A DNA stretch of 36,495 bases from Magnetococcales bacterium. GTDB lineage: Bacteria > Pseudomonadota > Magnetococcia > Magnetococcales > Magnetaquicoccaceae. Under the pieces are notes generated by a model that saw only the letters and a program-made list of their open reading frames with translations, was not told the DNA's origin and did not search any database. Location of the stretch: positions 1 to 36,495 of the forward strand of contig PDZU01000027.1 of the NCBI GenBank assembly GCA_002753095.1, in the 5' to 3' direction. The position numbers and the translations under genes are program-made. This document shows, in pieces, positions 27,277 through 36,404 of the stretch (positions are counted from its first letter, which is position 1; each line of letters begins with the position of its first letter).

Positions 27277-30200
27277 TCATGGCTCATTGCTTGCGCAGTG
27301 ACGCAACAGTTCCTGTAACTGGGTTTCCGCCTCCTTGAAGCGGTATTTTTTGACCAAGCGCAGCAGATTTTGCACCTGCCCCTGTAACAAAAGTGGCACG
27401 GTGGCCTGTTCCAAAGGTTGCAGCAACCCCTGGCAGAGCTTGGCCTGGCGCGCCTTGAGTGGTTCACAGAACGGCTCCAGCAAATCATGCAATGTCTGCA
27501 GCGTCACTTCACAACGGCGCGTCGGTTCTGCCCCTCCCTGTTGCCCCTCCGGCAACGCCGCCAAGGCCTGCAACAACGGTTGCAACACCTTTTCCACCCC
27601 CTGCAGAAGCTGCTCTGTCTCTGCCGAAGATTCCGTCAACCCTTTTTCCAAGCGCCAGGCCACCTCCTGCAGCGCCTCGGCGCCGATACTGCCGGCCAAA
27701 CCCTTCAGGGTATGGGCCAGGCGCACCGCCTCGGCCTGCTGCCCCTGCTGCCAACTTTCGCGCAGACGCAAGACAAAATCCCGCTGATCGACGGCAAAAC
27801 GGCGCAACAATCGCTCCAACAACTGGGGGTTATTGGCGCAACGGCGCAACGCGACCGCCTGATTGAGGCCCGCAATCGTCGGCAACGTTTGGGCGCTGCC
27901 TGCCGTCTGCACCGCTGCCGCCTGGGCGATCACCCCGCTGACTGTCCCATCCCCCAACAACCATTTGCACAAGGTGCCAAACAGATGTTGCGGATCAATG
28001 GGTTTGGAGACATGATCGTTCATGCCCGACTGCAAACTTTTTTCCCGATCACCAACCATGGCGTTGGCGGTCATGGCAATGATCGGGACCGTCACCCCCA
28101 ATTCACTGCGCAGACGGCGGGTTGCATCATAGCCATCCAGCACCGGCATCTGCACATCCATCAGAATGGCATCAAAGCTCTGCTTGCGCACGGCCTCAAC
28201 CGCCTCCAGGCCGTTGCCGGCCACCGTCACCTGCAACCCGACCATCTCCAACAGATCGATGGCCACCTGCTGGTTGACCGGATTATCTTCCGTCAACAAA
28301 ATCCGCTTGCCTGCCAGGATCTGAAAATCCTGCACCCACTGCGTATCCCGGCCCACGTTCGATTTATGCCCGCTGGGCATGGCGCCAAACAGTTCGGCCA
28401 CCGCATCAAACAGTTGCGAGGCGGTGACCGGTTTGGGCAGGGTGCGCACCCGATCCAAGCCGCCACACGCCTCCTGCATGCGCACCATCTCCGGCTGCGG
28501 ACACAAGATGACCGCCGGCAACTGCGCCAACTCCGTCCAGTTGCGTTGCCCGATCAACCAGTGCAAGCCGTTGCGCTCTGCCGAACAGTAATCCGACAAT
28601 AACAGATCCGGTTGTTCCTCCCAGCCTCCCGGATTGACCACCGCCCCAGGCGCCTGTTGTTCACACACCTGAAAGGTCAGGGAGCCCAACAACTCATGCA
28701 AAATCTCTCGATTGCGTTGATTTTCCGCCGACAGTCCCACCTTCAACCCGCGCAGCTCCGGGGCTGGTTGCCACTCCTCCTGCTCATCCGGCATGATTCC
28801 CATCCGCACGGTAAAACAAAACTGGCTGCCCTCCCCAATGCGACTGCTGGCCGAAATGGCACCGCCCATCAACTCCACCAGACGACGGCTGATGGCCAGC
28901 CCCAGGCCGGTTCCGCCATATTGGCGGGTCGTCGAACTGTCGGCCTGGGTAAAAGAGTCAAACAGGGTTTCGATCTGCTCCGGTTTGATGCCGATGCCAC
29001 TGTCCCGCACCGAAAAGAGCAGTTCCACCTCGCTGGCCCGGCGCTGCCGCACCTCCACACGCAACTCCACCTCGCCCTGCTCGGTAAATTTGACCGCATT
29101 GCCCAACAGGTTGAGCATCACCTGTTGCAAACGCAGCGGATCCCCGCGCAAATGGACCGGCACCCCCCGACCACGGGAGCACAACAGCTCCAGCCCCTTT
29201 TCATAGGCCCGCACCGAGACCAGGGTGATCACCGTCTCCAGCACCTCATCGAGACGAAACAGCACTGTCTCCAACTCCAGGCGACCGGCCTCGATCTTGG
29301 AAAAGTCCAGAATATCATTCAGAATGCGCAGCAAGGTTTTGGCAGAGGCATGGATCTTGCCCACATAATCGCGCTGCCGGGGCGTCAGATCGGTGTGCAG
29401 GGCCAGATGGCTCATGCCGATGATGGCATTCATCGGGGTACGGATTTCATGGCTCATATTGGCGAGAAAATCACTTTTGGCCCGACTGGCCGCCTCGGCG
29501 ATGGCCTTGGCCCGTTTGAGTTGCTCTTCCACCGCCTTGCGGGTACTGATGTCCTGAAAAACGGCCACCGAGCCCACAATCCGCCCCTCTTCGGCAATCG
29601 GCACCGCCACAACCGCCACCGGAAACAGCTCCCCGGAACGATGGACAAAGTGCTCATCCTCGGAACGATAGATCTCGCCACGCTGATTGGCCAACCAGAT
29701 CGGGCACTCCCCAGGCAGCAGGGGCGTGCCATCAGCCCGCTGATAATGGACCATCTCATGCAGGGGGCGCATCAACAACGCGTCCCGACTCCACCCCAGC
29801 AAGCGCTCTGCCTCCCGGTTCAAAAAGGTACAGCGCCCCCGGCTGTCCAGAGCATAAACCCCCTCGCCCATGGAGTCGGTGAGACTTTGCAGAAAGTTGC
29901 GGCTGTCCCGCAACTGCTCTTCCATGTTCTTCTGGGCGGTAATGTCGGTACGAATGGCGATATACTGGATCGGCTTACCCCGTTCGTTCAAATAGGGTAC
30001 GATGGTGGCCGCCACCCAGTACAGTTCACCTTCGCGGCTGCGGTTGCAGATCTCCCCTTCCCACACCTCCCCATTGATGATGGTCTGCCACAAGGCACGA
30101 AAAAAGGCCTTGTCATGAAAACCGGAGTTGACGATACGGTGATCCGTACCCAACAACTCCTGCCGCGTATAGCCGCTGATCCGACAAAATTTATCGTTGG

Positions 30201-30726
30201 CATAGAGTATCCGCCCTGCCGTATCGGTAATGCTGACGATGGCATGTTGATCCAGCGCAAACTTTTGCCGTTCCAGTTGGGCATGGGCCTCCTGCAGACG
30301 GGTTTGCGACAGGAGATAATCCTCCACCAGACGGCCCATCAACCCCGTCATCTGCTCCAGACTGGCGTCCTCGCCGCGCAACAGATCCTGGCCGGAGCTG
30401 AGCAACAGTCGATTGGCGGTGCTTTGCAGGGAGTCGATCACCCGGCGCTGCTGCTCTGCCTCCTGGCGCAGGCGTGCGTTGAAACGGTTCAACTCGTCGG
30501 AACTCAGCAGCAGACTGCGGTTGCGCAGCGCCAAGTCCCGCTCCTGCTGCTCATAGCTCTCTCCCACGCGCTGGCAAAAAAGTTCCAAACCGGCACAGAT
30601 CCGCACGGACACCTCGGAAGCACCACTGTTTTCCAGATGTTGCTTCAACTCTGTCACGCCCTGCACAAAACCCTCTTCATCCAGAGCAAATATCCGTTTG
30701 ATCTGCCGTGCCAGAAGACGATGCAT
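27277..30726 (-). CDS. Soluble hybrid histidine kinase (PAS-PAS-HisKA-HATPase-REC-HPt), FIST partner
   Basis: 1149 residues without membrane segments. The N-terminal ~150 residues are coiled coil, opening [13 protein letters not shown] in the manner of kinases encoded next to FIST proteins. Two PAS domains (about 155-270, 285-405) precede HisKA with His426 and a HATPase ([25 protein letters not shown]). A receiver-like segment (about 665-790) keeps SDY and LPKPV but lacks the normal acidic pair. A full receiver follows with Asp857 (LMDVQMP), then HPt with His1005 ([13 protein letters not shown]). The C-terminus ends in the shared [16 protein letters not shown] tail. Only 6 bases separate it from the FIST gene, so the FIST protein is its likely signal input and the HD-GYP protein its likely target. 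Confidence 0.9.
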   Translation of the reverse strand: MHRLLARQIKRIFALDEEGFVQGVTELKQHLENSGASEVSVRICAGLELFCQRVGESYEQQERDLALRNRSLLLSSDELNRFNARLRQEAEQQRRVIDSLQSTANRLLLSSGQDLLRGEDASLEQMTGLMGRLVEDYLLSQTRLQEAHAQLERQKFALDQHAIVSITDTAGRILYANDKFCRISGYTRQELLGTDHRIVNSGFHDKAFFRALWQTIINGEVWEGEICNRSREGELYWVAATIVPYLNERGKPIQYIAIRTDITAQKNMEEQLRDSRNFLQSLTDSMGEGVYALDSRGRCTFLNREAERLLGWSRDALLMRPLHEMVHYQRADGTPLLPGECPIWLANQRGEIYRSEDEHFVHRSGELFPVAVVAVPIAEEGRIVGSVAVFQDISTRKAVEEQLKRAKAIAEAASRAKSDFLANMSHEIRTPMNAIIGMSHLALHTDLTPRQRDYVGKIHASAKTLLRILNDILDFSKIEAGRLELETVLFRLDEVLETVITLVSVRAYEKGLELLCSRGRGVPVHLRGDPLRLQQVMLNLLGNAVKFTEQGEVELRVEVRQRRASEVELLFSVRDSGIGIKPEQIETLFDSFTQADSSTTRQYGGTGLGLAISRRLVELMGGAISASSRIGEGSQFCFTVRMGIMPDEQEEWQPAPELRGLKVGLSAENQRNREILHELLGSLTFQVCEQQAPGAVVNPGGWEEQPDLLLSDYCSAERNGLHWLIGQRNWTELAQLPAVILCPQPEMVRMQEACGGLDRVRTLPKPVTASQLFDAVAELFGAMPSGHKSNVGRDTQWVQDFQILAGKRILLTEDNPVNQQVAIDLLEMVGLQVTVAGNGLEAVEAVRKQSFDAILMDVQMPVLDGYDATRRLRSELGVTVPIIAMTANAMVGDREKSLQSGMNDHVSKPIDPQHLFGTLCKWLLGDGTVSGVIAQAAAVQTAGSAQTLPTIAGLNQAVALRRCANNPQLLERLLRRFAVDQRDFVLRLRESWQQGQQAEAVRLAHTLKGLAGSIGAEALQEVAWRLEKGLTESSAETEQLLQGVEKVLQPLLQALAALPEGQQGGAEPTRRCEVTLQTLHDLLEPFCEPLKARQAKLCQGLLQPLEQATVPLLLQGQVQNLLRLVKKYRFKEAETQLQELLRHCASNEP

Positions 30727-30732
30727 GCCTCT

Positions 30733-31875
30733 TTATTCCTCCGCCAGGAAGGTAATGGTCATCGTTTGATTGTGCAATTTGCACTCGACGGTATCAAACA
30801 GCGGGCTGATCTCGCCATAAGAGTGAAAACCGGTCAACACCGTGCCGGTGGCCAAGGTATCGGAAACCACCTCCACCTCTTCATCCACATGGTCGCCCAT
30901 GACCAGTTTGCGGCCCACGCAACTGACCAACACCGCCAAGCCGGGCCCCTTTTCGCCAGAGAGTTGCCGCGTGCGCTGCGCCGCCAATTCCGCCCCATCC
31001 ACCAGGGCGTTGGTCGAGGCATGCATCAGGCGCAAATAGCCATTGGGATCGATCTCGCCGGCCAGTACCAGACTGCCCTGCGCTTCGTCCACCGCCAGAA
31101 TGGTACGAATCAACCCCAAGCGGGCTTGATCTTCACTGAGCATCTCAAAGGGGAAGAGCAAGCCGGACGAAGGCAACTTTTGCGCATACTCCCCCAGATA
31201 GTTTTGATACAGACGCAAGGCCGGTTCGCCATCCAGTTCGTACAGTACATTTCCCTCGCAACGGGTGATGCGCCGAATCGGACCAAAGGGTTCCCAGCCC
31301 CCCACCGAACCATAGCCGATATGGATACGCTCGCCATAAAAACCGATGGCCACCACCTTGTCGGCACTGCAGCCTTCATTATCCAGCACCATGGTCTGTT
31401 GAAAACGGGTGCCATCCCCGGCCAAACCACCGTTGACTGGAACCTCCTTACCCAACACCGCCACCAGACCACGAATCAGGGCGCTGCCATTGATCTCCAA
31501 GCCTTTGCTGAGCACAATGACACCGCGCAACCCCTCGCCTTGCAGTTGTTGACCAAGCGCTTGCCCCACTGCTGCCGACGCCTCCATGGCCTGGATCGTT
31601 GCCGAGGCCAAGCGTAGCCGGGTATGGGCAAACTGCACAGCGGTGACCACGCAGGCCCCCTCATGGCATCGGTCGCTGGCAATCTCGCCAGCGGTGCTGC
31701 ACCCGGCCAGGTGCGCCGTCGGAAAATGTTGGCGCAAAGTTTCATAAAATCCAGCCGAAGCAAACAGAGCGCTGGGACCAAACACCAATACCAGATCGGG
31801 TGCCAGCGCCTGCAACTCCGCCAACACCTCCCCCTGTAACACTGCATCGGGAAAAATCTTCTGCCCGACTTTCAT
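30733..31875 (-). CDS. FIST-domain small-molecule sensor protein
   Basis: 380 residues. FIST_N (about 25-215) shows [23 protein letters not shown], the [13 protein letters not shown] strand and [20 protein letters not shown] (about 225-360) shows [26 protein letters not shown] and the terminal [14 protein letters not shown] motif, which is diagnostic of the family. FIST proteins are predicted to bind small ligands, perhaps amino acids, and to pass the signal to kinases or cyclic-di-GMP enzymes encoded beside them. No signal peptide is present, so it acts in the cytoplasm. It starts with ATGA overlapping the preceding kinase stop by 4 bases. Confidence 0.92.
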   Translation of the reverse strand: MKVGQKIFPDAVLQGEVLAELQALAPDLVLVFGPSALFASAGFYETLRQHFPTAHLAGCSTAGEIASDRCHEGACVVTAVQFAHTRLRLASATIQAMEASAAVGQALGQQLQGEGLRGVIVLSKGLEINGSALIRGLVAVLGKEVPVNGGLAGDGTRFQQTMVLDNEGCSADKVVAIGFYGERIHIGYGSVGGWEPFGPIRRITRCEGNVLYELDGEPALRLYQNYLGEYAQKLPSSGLLFPFEMLSEDQARLGLIRTILAVDEAQGSLVLAGEIDPNGYLRLMHASTNALVDGAELAAQRTRQLSGEKGPGLAVLVSCVGRKLVMGDHVDEEVEVVSDTLATGTVLTGFHSYGEISPLFDTVECKLHNQTMTITFLAEE

Positions 31876-34151
31876 TGTCTGGACTCCTTGTCAAATGGTG
31901 ATGCCTGAGATTGACTGGCCAACAAAGTGTCTAACAACTGCTGGGCCTCTTTCAAGCGATAGCGTTGTACCAGACGGGATAATTCCAGAACCCCCTGCTG
32001 CATCTCCACCTCGGCAAGCCCCTCCTGCAGTTGCTGCAACAACAGTTGACACTGTTTTGGTTGCCGCTTTTGTAACGGTTCCCGCATCGCGAGCAGCAGT
32101 TGCCGTTGTTCTGCACTCCATCGCATGGGAGATGCGGATGTCTGCGCTGGCACCAATTCGGGTGCCGGCGCGGCTGCCGGATGCTCCTCCCGGTGCGCCT
32201 CCGTCAGCCCTTCTGCCGGGGCAGACGGCAACACAGGCAGGCTCACCTGAAACCAAAAGCAACTGCCCACCCCCAGAGTGCTCTCCACCCCGATCTGCCC
32301 ACCCATCAACTCAACCAGACTGCGACACAGCGCCAGCCCCAACCCCAGCCCCCCATAACGGCGACTGGCACTGCCATCCCCCTGACTGAACAGATGATAC
32401 AGGCGGGATTGCTGCTCTTCCGCCAGACCAATACCGCTATCCTGCACCGCAAAACGCAAGAGCACAGCCGCCTGTTCGGTCACCTGTGGCAACGCCTGCA
32501 CGGTGACCAAAACCGCGCCTTTTTCCGTAAATTTTATGGCATTGTCAAGCAAATGAAACAACACCTGCCGCAAACGCAGCCGATCGCCCAGCAACCAGGC
32601 CGTTGCATCCCATTGCGGCTGCCAGAGCAGGGTCACCCCTTTGTCGGCGGCATGGCTCTGCAGATCACTCTGCAACGATTGCCAAAGCGCCTGCAGGCAA
32701 AAGGGAGCTGCCTGCAAGTGTAACCGTTTGTTCTCCAGCCGTGCAAAGTCCAAAAGATCATTGACCAGTCGCAACAGCGCATTGGCCGAGCTTTGCACCT
32801 TGACCAGACGCTGCTGCTGCACCTCCGGCAGTTCACTTTGCAGCACCAAATGGGTCATCCCCAGGATGGCGTGCATGGGGGTACAAATTTCGTGGCTCAT
32901 GTTGGCCAAAAAGGTACTTTTGGCCCGATTGGCGCTTTCGGCATCCTCTTTGGCCTGAGCCAACTCCTGGTAGAGCGTCCCCAGGCGCTGCCGCATGCCC
33001 TCCATGGAGCGCGCCAACTGGCCAATCTCATCCCTCGCCATCACCGGCAGCGGGGTCACAAAATCACCCGAACCGATGCGCACACTGGCCGTATGCAGTT
33101 GTCGCACCGGTTGCACCACCATGCGGCGCAACAGCCACAACACAGCCACTCCCATCACCAATACCGCCACCATGCCGACCAGAAAAATGGTACCGAGCAG
33201 ACGCGTGCTCTCCTCTTCCACCTCCTGCAGCGGTTGCCAGACCATCAAACGCAATGCCGACTCGACCGCCACGGCAGCCAGCAACAGATCGCCCTCCTGG
33301 GGGGTGTTGGTCATGTGCGGCAACCCCACACGGGCAAGAGCCTCCCGCCACAACTCAGCCGGGATGCTCTTCCCCAACAGATCGGGCCGAAAGCTGTAGC
33401 GTGCTGTACCTTGTCCATCGGCAATCACATAGCCGCCATGCCGCCCCACCGGATGGTGTGTCACCAACTCCTGGAGAAATTGTGGCCGCATACTGACCAA
33501 CAGATAACCCAGAACCGCGCCATCCTGTCGACCGAGCCCGCTCTGACCGTGCAACGCTATCCCCGCCATGATCACCCATTCACCATTGTCTGGATTGACC
33601 AGCATGGTATGGTAAGGCTGCTCTGGATGACGTTGCAGATGCTGAAAGACAGGGTTCTCCGCCTCGTTTTCGTTGCGGTTTGGCAGCGCATGCGCGGTAA
33701 CACGGGTATCCTCCATGCCATCCGGCATCAGCAGGGTAATTTCATAATAGGCGCTGACCGCCCGATGAAAGCCGGCAAACAGACGAATCACCGTCGGTTG
33801 CAGCAAGGTGTAGCGTTCCTGTTCGTCGGCTGTCTCCACATACTTTTGCAAAATTTCGGAACGACTGAACACCTCCAAATGGGAATCCAGGGTAGCCAAC
33901 TGCAGTTGAATGCGACTATGCGCCTGCTGCAAGGCATTGCCCACCTCGGAACGGGCCATGCCCAACTGGGCGTCGCGCAGGCCGCTATAGGCCATGGCCG
34001 CCAAAGTCAACAAAGAGACCAGCAGAATCGGCAACACCAGCATGGTCAACCGCAACTGCAGGTTGCCCCTGGACAGGCGCACCACTGACAGCAAAAATCT
34101 CACCACTCTGCTCTGCCTATTTCTGGATGGTGTACCTCTGGATGGTCCCAC
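31872..34151 (-). CDS. Membrane histidine kinase with a Cache-like periplasmic domain, HAMP, HisKA and HATPase
   Basis: 759 residues. A membrane segment (about 36-56), a periplasmic Cache-like domain (about 57-315), a second segment (about 327-347), HAMP (about 348-400), HisKA with His420, and HATPase with [14 protein letters not shown] and GGLGLGLAL. It lacks both receiver and HPt domains, so phosphate must go to a receiver in another protein. The normal HEIRTP box reads HEICTP. A Pro/Ala-rich linker leads to the C-terminal tail with [16 protein letters not shown], also found in the two hybrid kinases of the operon. The start is a GTG (34149-34151) with AAGGGG five bases upstream, 9 bases after the binding-protein gene. 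That binding protein is probably its ligand-delivery partner. Confidence 0.88.
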   Translation of the reverse strand: MGPSRGTPSRNRQSRVVRFLLSVVRLSRGNLQLRLTMLVLPILLVSLLTLAAMAYSGLRDAQLGMARSEVGNALQQAHSRIQLQLATLDSHLEVFSRSEILQKYVETADEQERYTLLQPTVIRLFAGFHRAVSAYYEITLLMPDGMEDTRVTAHALPNRNENEAENPVFQHLQRHPEQPYHTMLVNPDNGEWVIMAGIALHGQSGLGRQDGAVLGYLLVSMRPQFLQELVTHHPVGRHGGYVIADGQGTARYSFRPDLLGKSIPAELWREALARVGLPHMTNTPQEGDLLLAAVAVESALRLMVWQPLQEVEEESTRLLGTIFLVGMVAVLVMGVAVLWLLRRMVVQPVRQLHTASVRIGSGDFVTPLPVMARDEIGQLARSMEGMRQRLGTLYQELAQAKEDAESANRAKSTFLANMSHEICTPMHAILGMTHLVLQSELPEVQQQRLVKVQSSANALLRLVNDLLDFARLENKRLHLQAAPFCLQALWQSLQSDLQSHAADKGVTLLWQPQWDATAWLLGDRLRLRQVLFHLLDNAIKFTEKGAVLVTVQALPQVTEQAAVLLRFAVQDSGIGLAEEQQSRLYHLFSQGDGSASRRYGGLGLGLALCRSLVELMGGQIGVESTLGVGSCFWFQVSLPVLPSAPAEGLTEAHREEHPAAAPAPELVPAQTSASPMRWSAEQRQLLLAMREPLQKRQPKQCQLLLQQLQEGLAEVEMQQGVLELSRLVQRYRLKEAQQLLDTLLASQSQASPFDKESRQ

Positions 34152-34160
34152 GCCTGCCCC

Positions 34161-35234
34161 TTATCGCAACAACCGTCCCATAAAATCGTTGATCCGCTTC
34201 AGGGTGCGCACTGCCACCGGGCGAATGGGTTCCGAGCGGTTCAACACCTCAGGCGGGGGAAATACCGTTGGATCCTGACGATAGGAGACCGACGCCTGCG
34301 CCAGAGAAACACGGTTTGGGGTGGCAAAATGGAGTGACTCGGCATTCTGCAAGGCATGATCGGCTTGCAGAATAAAGTGCAGAAACTGCATGGCCAGCGC
34401 CTGCCGCACCGCTGAAACCTTGCCTATGGCCAGATAATCCACCCAAATGGCACTACCCTCCCTGGGGTGTACATACCGAATCTGCGGATGAAACTCGCGC
34501 AATTTGACCGCGTCGCCATTGTAGACAATCGCCATTTTGACCTCTCCGGTCACCAACGGCGAGGTCGCATTCAAATCCAGGTAGCGATAGTGCTTCACGA
34601 AAGGTTTTTGTTCCAGCAGCAACCCCTCCGCCGCCGACAACTGCTCCGCCTCTTCCGAGTTGACCGAATGACCCAAGGCCCGCAAAGCCATGCCCAACAT
34701 CTCCCGATCCGACTCCATGGCATTGATATGGCCACGCAACGCCTCGTCGGGTCGAAAAAAATCCATCCAACTCTCAGGTGCCTTCGGCAACAGATCCGCC
34801 CGATAGGCCAGCCCGATATTGCCCCAAAAATAGGGGATGCCCACCACCTGTCCGTTGCTGTCCGGTTCGGCCAACCAACGGGAATCCACCTCGGCAAAAG
34901 GGGCCAGGGCATGGGTATCAATTGGGCTGACCCAGCCCCGTTGTGCATACAGCGGCAGATTGATGTGATTGACCACCATCAGATCAAATGCCCCCGCCCC
35001 CTTGCGCACCAACAGTTGATCCCGCTCTTGATCGCTGTCAAAAGAAACTTGGCGCACCAACACCTTGTACTGCTCGGCAAATTTTTGCAGCAAAGCAGGA
35101 TCGATATAATCCGGCCAAATCAGAAGGGCCAACTCCCGCTCCTTGTCTGCGCCAGCCCCGGCCAGGGCCGCAGGCAACAGCAGTGAGGTCAACAACCCCA
35201 TGCCGGTCTTCAAAATTGCTCGGCGATGCACCAT
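34161..35234 (-). CDS. PotD/PotF-like periplasmic binding protein without a transporter
   Basis: 357 residues. A twin-arginine-like signal (HRRAILKTG followed by LLTSLLLPAALAGAGA) directs it to the periplasm. The mature part has the group-typical LLIWPDYIDPALLQKFAEQY, FDLMVVNH, VVGIPYFWGNIGLAYR and MAIVYNGDA motifs of spermidine/putrescine binding proteins. No ABC permease or ATPase is encoded nearby; instead, a Cache-HAMP kinase follows after 9 bases. By analogy with NspS-MbaA of Vibrio, it probably senses polyamines or a similar ligand and hands the signal to a membrane sensor. The ribosome site GGGGAGG lies 7-8 bases before the ATG. It is the first gene of the seven-gene operon. Confidence 0.88.
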   Translation of the reverse strand: MVHRRAILKTGMGLLTSLLLPAALAGAGADKERELALLIWPDYIDPALLQKFAEQYKVLVRQVSFDSDQERDQLLVRKGAGAFDLMVVNHINLPLYAQRGWVSPIDTHALAPFAEVDSRWLAEPDSNGQVVGIPYFWGNIGLAYRADLLPKAPESWMDFFRPDEALRGHINAMESDREMLGMALRALGHSVNSEEAEQLSAAEGLLLEQKPFVKHYRYLDLNATSPLVTGEVKMAIVYNGDAVKLREFHPQIRYVHPREGSAIWVDYLAIGKVSAVRQALAMQFLHFILQADHALQNAESLHFATPNRVSLAQASVSYRQDPTVFPPPEVLNRSEPIRPVAVRTLKRINDFMGRLLR

Positions 35235-35280
35235 GCGCTTGCCTCCCCAGTGTCAGGCCGTTGCAGATAACAAAATCCCG

Positions 35281-35286
35281 ATTATA
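35281..35286 (-). promoter_or_regulatory. Likely -10 box of the seven-gene signalling operon
   Basis: Read on the minus strand this is a perfect TATAAT, about 47 bases before the PotD-like ATG. The best -35 match at 17 bases (TGCATT) is poor, so the promoter may need an activator. The 178-base gap 35235-35412 contains only this element and the tetR operator. Confidence 0.45.
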
Positions 35287-35349
35287 TAGCCAATGTTGCA
35301 AAAAATGCAGACTAAATTTTGCTCCCCCACAAAATTCCTGCGCTTATCA

Positions 35350-35363
35350 TGACCGGACGGTCA
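35350..35363. promoter_or_regulatory. Probable TetR-family operator
   Basis: A perfect palindrome, TGACCG-GA-CGGTCA, stands in the divergent region between the signalling operon and tetR, 50-63 bases before the tetR ATG. GACCG/CGGTC half-sites are common among TetR-family operators. Autoregulation of tetR is the simplest reading. Control of the divergent operon is possible because its -10 box is only ~65 bases away. Confidence 0.6.
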
Positions 35364-35412
35364 ACTAAAAAGAGCTTTGACAAAGGCCGCCCCCTCTGAT
35401 ACACCCCAGACC

Positions 35413-35982
35413 ATGGGAAGAACAAGTGATGCCAAAGAGCGGATTGTGCGCAGCGCAATGGAGCTGATGCATGCCGGGGGCTACGCCCAGGCCGGGGTGC
35501 AGGAGATTTGTCTGCGTGCCGGCGTGCGCAAGGGCAGCTTTTACCACTTTTTTGCCTCCAAAAGCGCCCTCGCCCTGGCCGTCATCGCACGATTCCGTCT
35601 TTTTTCCGATCAGTTTTTCGACCGCGCCCTGGCCAGCGATTTGCCACCACTGCAACGCCTGGAACGGCTTTTTCAGATGGCGGCCGCACTGCAAGAAGAG
35701 ACCCAGCGGGAAAACGGCTTTGTCAAAGGGTGTCCATTCGGTAACTTGGCCTCGGAAATGAGCGGCCATGATGAGGCTCTGCGCTTGGCACTGGCGGCAA
35801 CCTTCACCAGCCTGCAACACCGCCTGAGCGAACTCCTGCAGGAGGCAGCACTCCCACACGCAGAAGAAAAGGCAGAAGCCCTGGTCAGTCTGTTCGAGGG
35901 GGCAATCCTGTTGGCCAAAACCCACAACGATCCACACCTCATCCGCCGCATGGCCCCGATTGTCCAACAGTGGATACGGTAG
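35413..35982 (+). CDS. TetR-family transcriptional regulator (LmrA/YxaF-like)
   Basis: 189 residues. The N-terminal helix-turn-helix region reads MGRTSDAKERIVRSAMELM, then GVQEICLRAGVRKGSFYHFFASKSAL, the classical TetR DNA-binding layout. The C-terminal ligand/dimer domain has GCPFGNLASEMS, typical of the LmrA/YxaF-like branch. The ATG at 35413 gives the family-typical start, though its ribosome site is poor. A TTG at 35377 (12 residues longer) has AAGAG upstream and cannot be excluded. It is transcribed away from the seven-gene operon across a shared region with a palindromic operator. Its last codons (PIVQQWIR, stop) are the first unit of the downstream tandem repeat. The ligand is unknown. 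Confidence 0.9.
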   Translation: MGRTSDAKERIVRSAMELMHAGGYAQAGVQEICLRAGVRKGSFYHFFASKSALALAVIARFRLFSDQFFDRALASDLPPLQRLERLFQMAAALQEETQRENGFVKGCPFGNLASEMSGHDEALRLALAATFTSLQHRLSELLQEAALPHAEEKAEALVSLFEGAILLAKTHNDPHLIRRMAPIVQQWIR

Positions 35983-36175
35983 AACCGAAAAACACCGATT
36001 GTCCGACAGTGGGATACGGTAAAACCGAAAAACACCGATTGTCCAACAGTGGGATACGGTAGAACCGAAAAACACCGATTTCCGACAGTGGGATACGGTA
36101 AAACCGAAAAACACCGATTGTCCAACAGTGGGATACGGTAGAACCGAAAAACACCGATTGTCCGACAGTGGCGAT
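35956..36175. repeat. Tandem array of a 40-bp unit, about 5.5 copies
   Basis: Units begin at 35956, 35995, 36035, 36075, 36114 and 36154 with consensus CCGATTGTCC(A/G)ACAGTGGGA, TACGGTA(G/A)AACCGAAAAACA. Two forms alternate: A at position 11 goes with TAGAA, and G at position 11 goes with TAAAA. The true period is therefore an 80-bp dimer. The first unit is the 3' end of tetR itself and lacks one G (39 bp). The fourth also lacks one base. The sixth is partial. There are no unique spacers, so it is not a CRISPR array. Each unit holds a small CGGT/ACCG hairpin. Confidence 0.9.
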
Positions 36176-36223
36176 AACTGAAAATACGCGAGGTTAAAAG
36201 TCGGGCATCCGCCCTCCCAGAGC

Positions 36224-36240
36224 GTGCCCCTGCGGGGCAC
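36224..36240. terminator. GC-rich hairpin, possible terminator element
   Basis: GTGCCCC-TGC-GGGGCAC is a perfect 7-bp stem with a 3-base loop. It lies downstream of tetR and, on the other strand, of the MCP gene. No T-run follows on either side, so it may instead be a repeat element. Confidence 0.4.
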
Positions 36241-36245
36241 AGATT

Positions 36246-36295
36246 TGTGCGGCGTGCGCAAATGCTACGCATTTGCTCACGTAAAACGCCGCACA
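36246..36295. repeat. Nested inverted repeat
   Basis: Outer arms TGTGCGGCGT (36246-36255) and ACGCCGCACA (36286-36295) are perfect complements. An inner perfect stem GCAAATGC (36258-36265) / GCATTTGC (36269-36276) has a TAC loop, and CGTG/CACG can extend it in competition with the outer arm. It resembles a small mobile or REP-type element. Confidence 0.75.
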
Positions 36296-36328
36296 TTACA
36301 TGCATGGGCTCCGCCCCTGCACCCCGCC

Positions 36329-36347
36329 AGGGGCGATGATCGCCCCT
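36329..36347. repeat. REP-like palindrome
   Basis: AGGGGCGAT-G-ATCGCCCCT is a perfect 9-bp inverted repeat flanked by CCCCGC on both sides, in a GC-rich context typical of dispersed extragenic palindromes. Confidence 0.65.
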
Positions 36348-36366
36348 GGACCCCGCAATAGATTTT

Positions 36367-36391
36367 GGGTTGGGATTGGGGTTGGGTTGGG
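36367..36391 (+). other. G-quadruplex motif with telomere-like GGGTT runs
   Basis: Five runs of three or four G (36367-69, 36372-74, 36378-81, 36384-86, 36389-91) are separated by 2-3 bases, which meets the standard quadruplex pattern on the plus strand. It lies 13 bases beyond the stop codon of the leftward MCP gene, whose transcript would carry the C-rich complement. Confidence 0.7.
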
Positions 36392-36404
36392 TGGTCTGCC
36401 GGGA

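Larger units (their letters stand above)
36176..36404. other. Intergenic region of palindromes between the repeat array and the MCP gene
   Basis: No gene is visible. The 229 bases hold a GTGCCCC/GGGGCAC hairpin (36224-36240), a nested palindrome (36246-36295), a REP-like palindrome (36329-36347) and a GGGTT-rich stretch (36367-36391). Phrases such as GGGCTCCGCCCCTGCACCCCG resemble dispersed GC-rich intergenic repeats of alphaproteobacteria. Confidence 0.6.

Noticed and set aside
28612-31617. A 1001-residue open frame on the plus strand, antisense to the FIST protein and hybrid kinase genes
   Set aside because: It is exactly opposite two well-identified genes, is rich in His/Gln/Pro as expected for a GC-rich shadow frame, and matches no family.
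35956-36175. CRISPR array
   Set aside because: Units are directly contiguous with no unique spacers and no cas genes are present.
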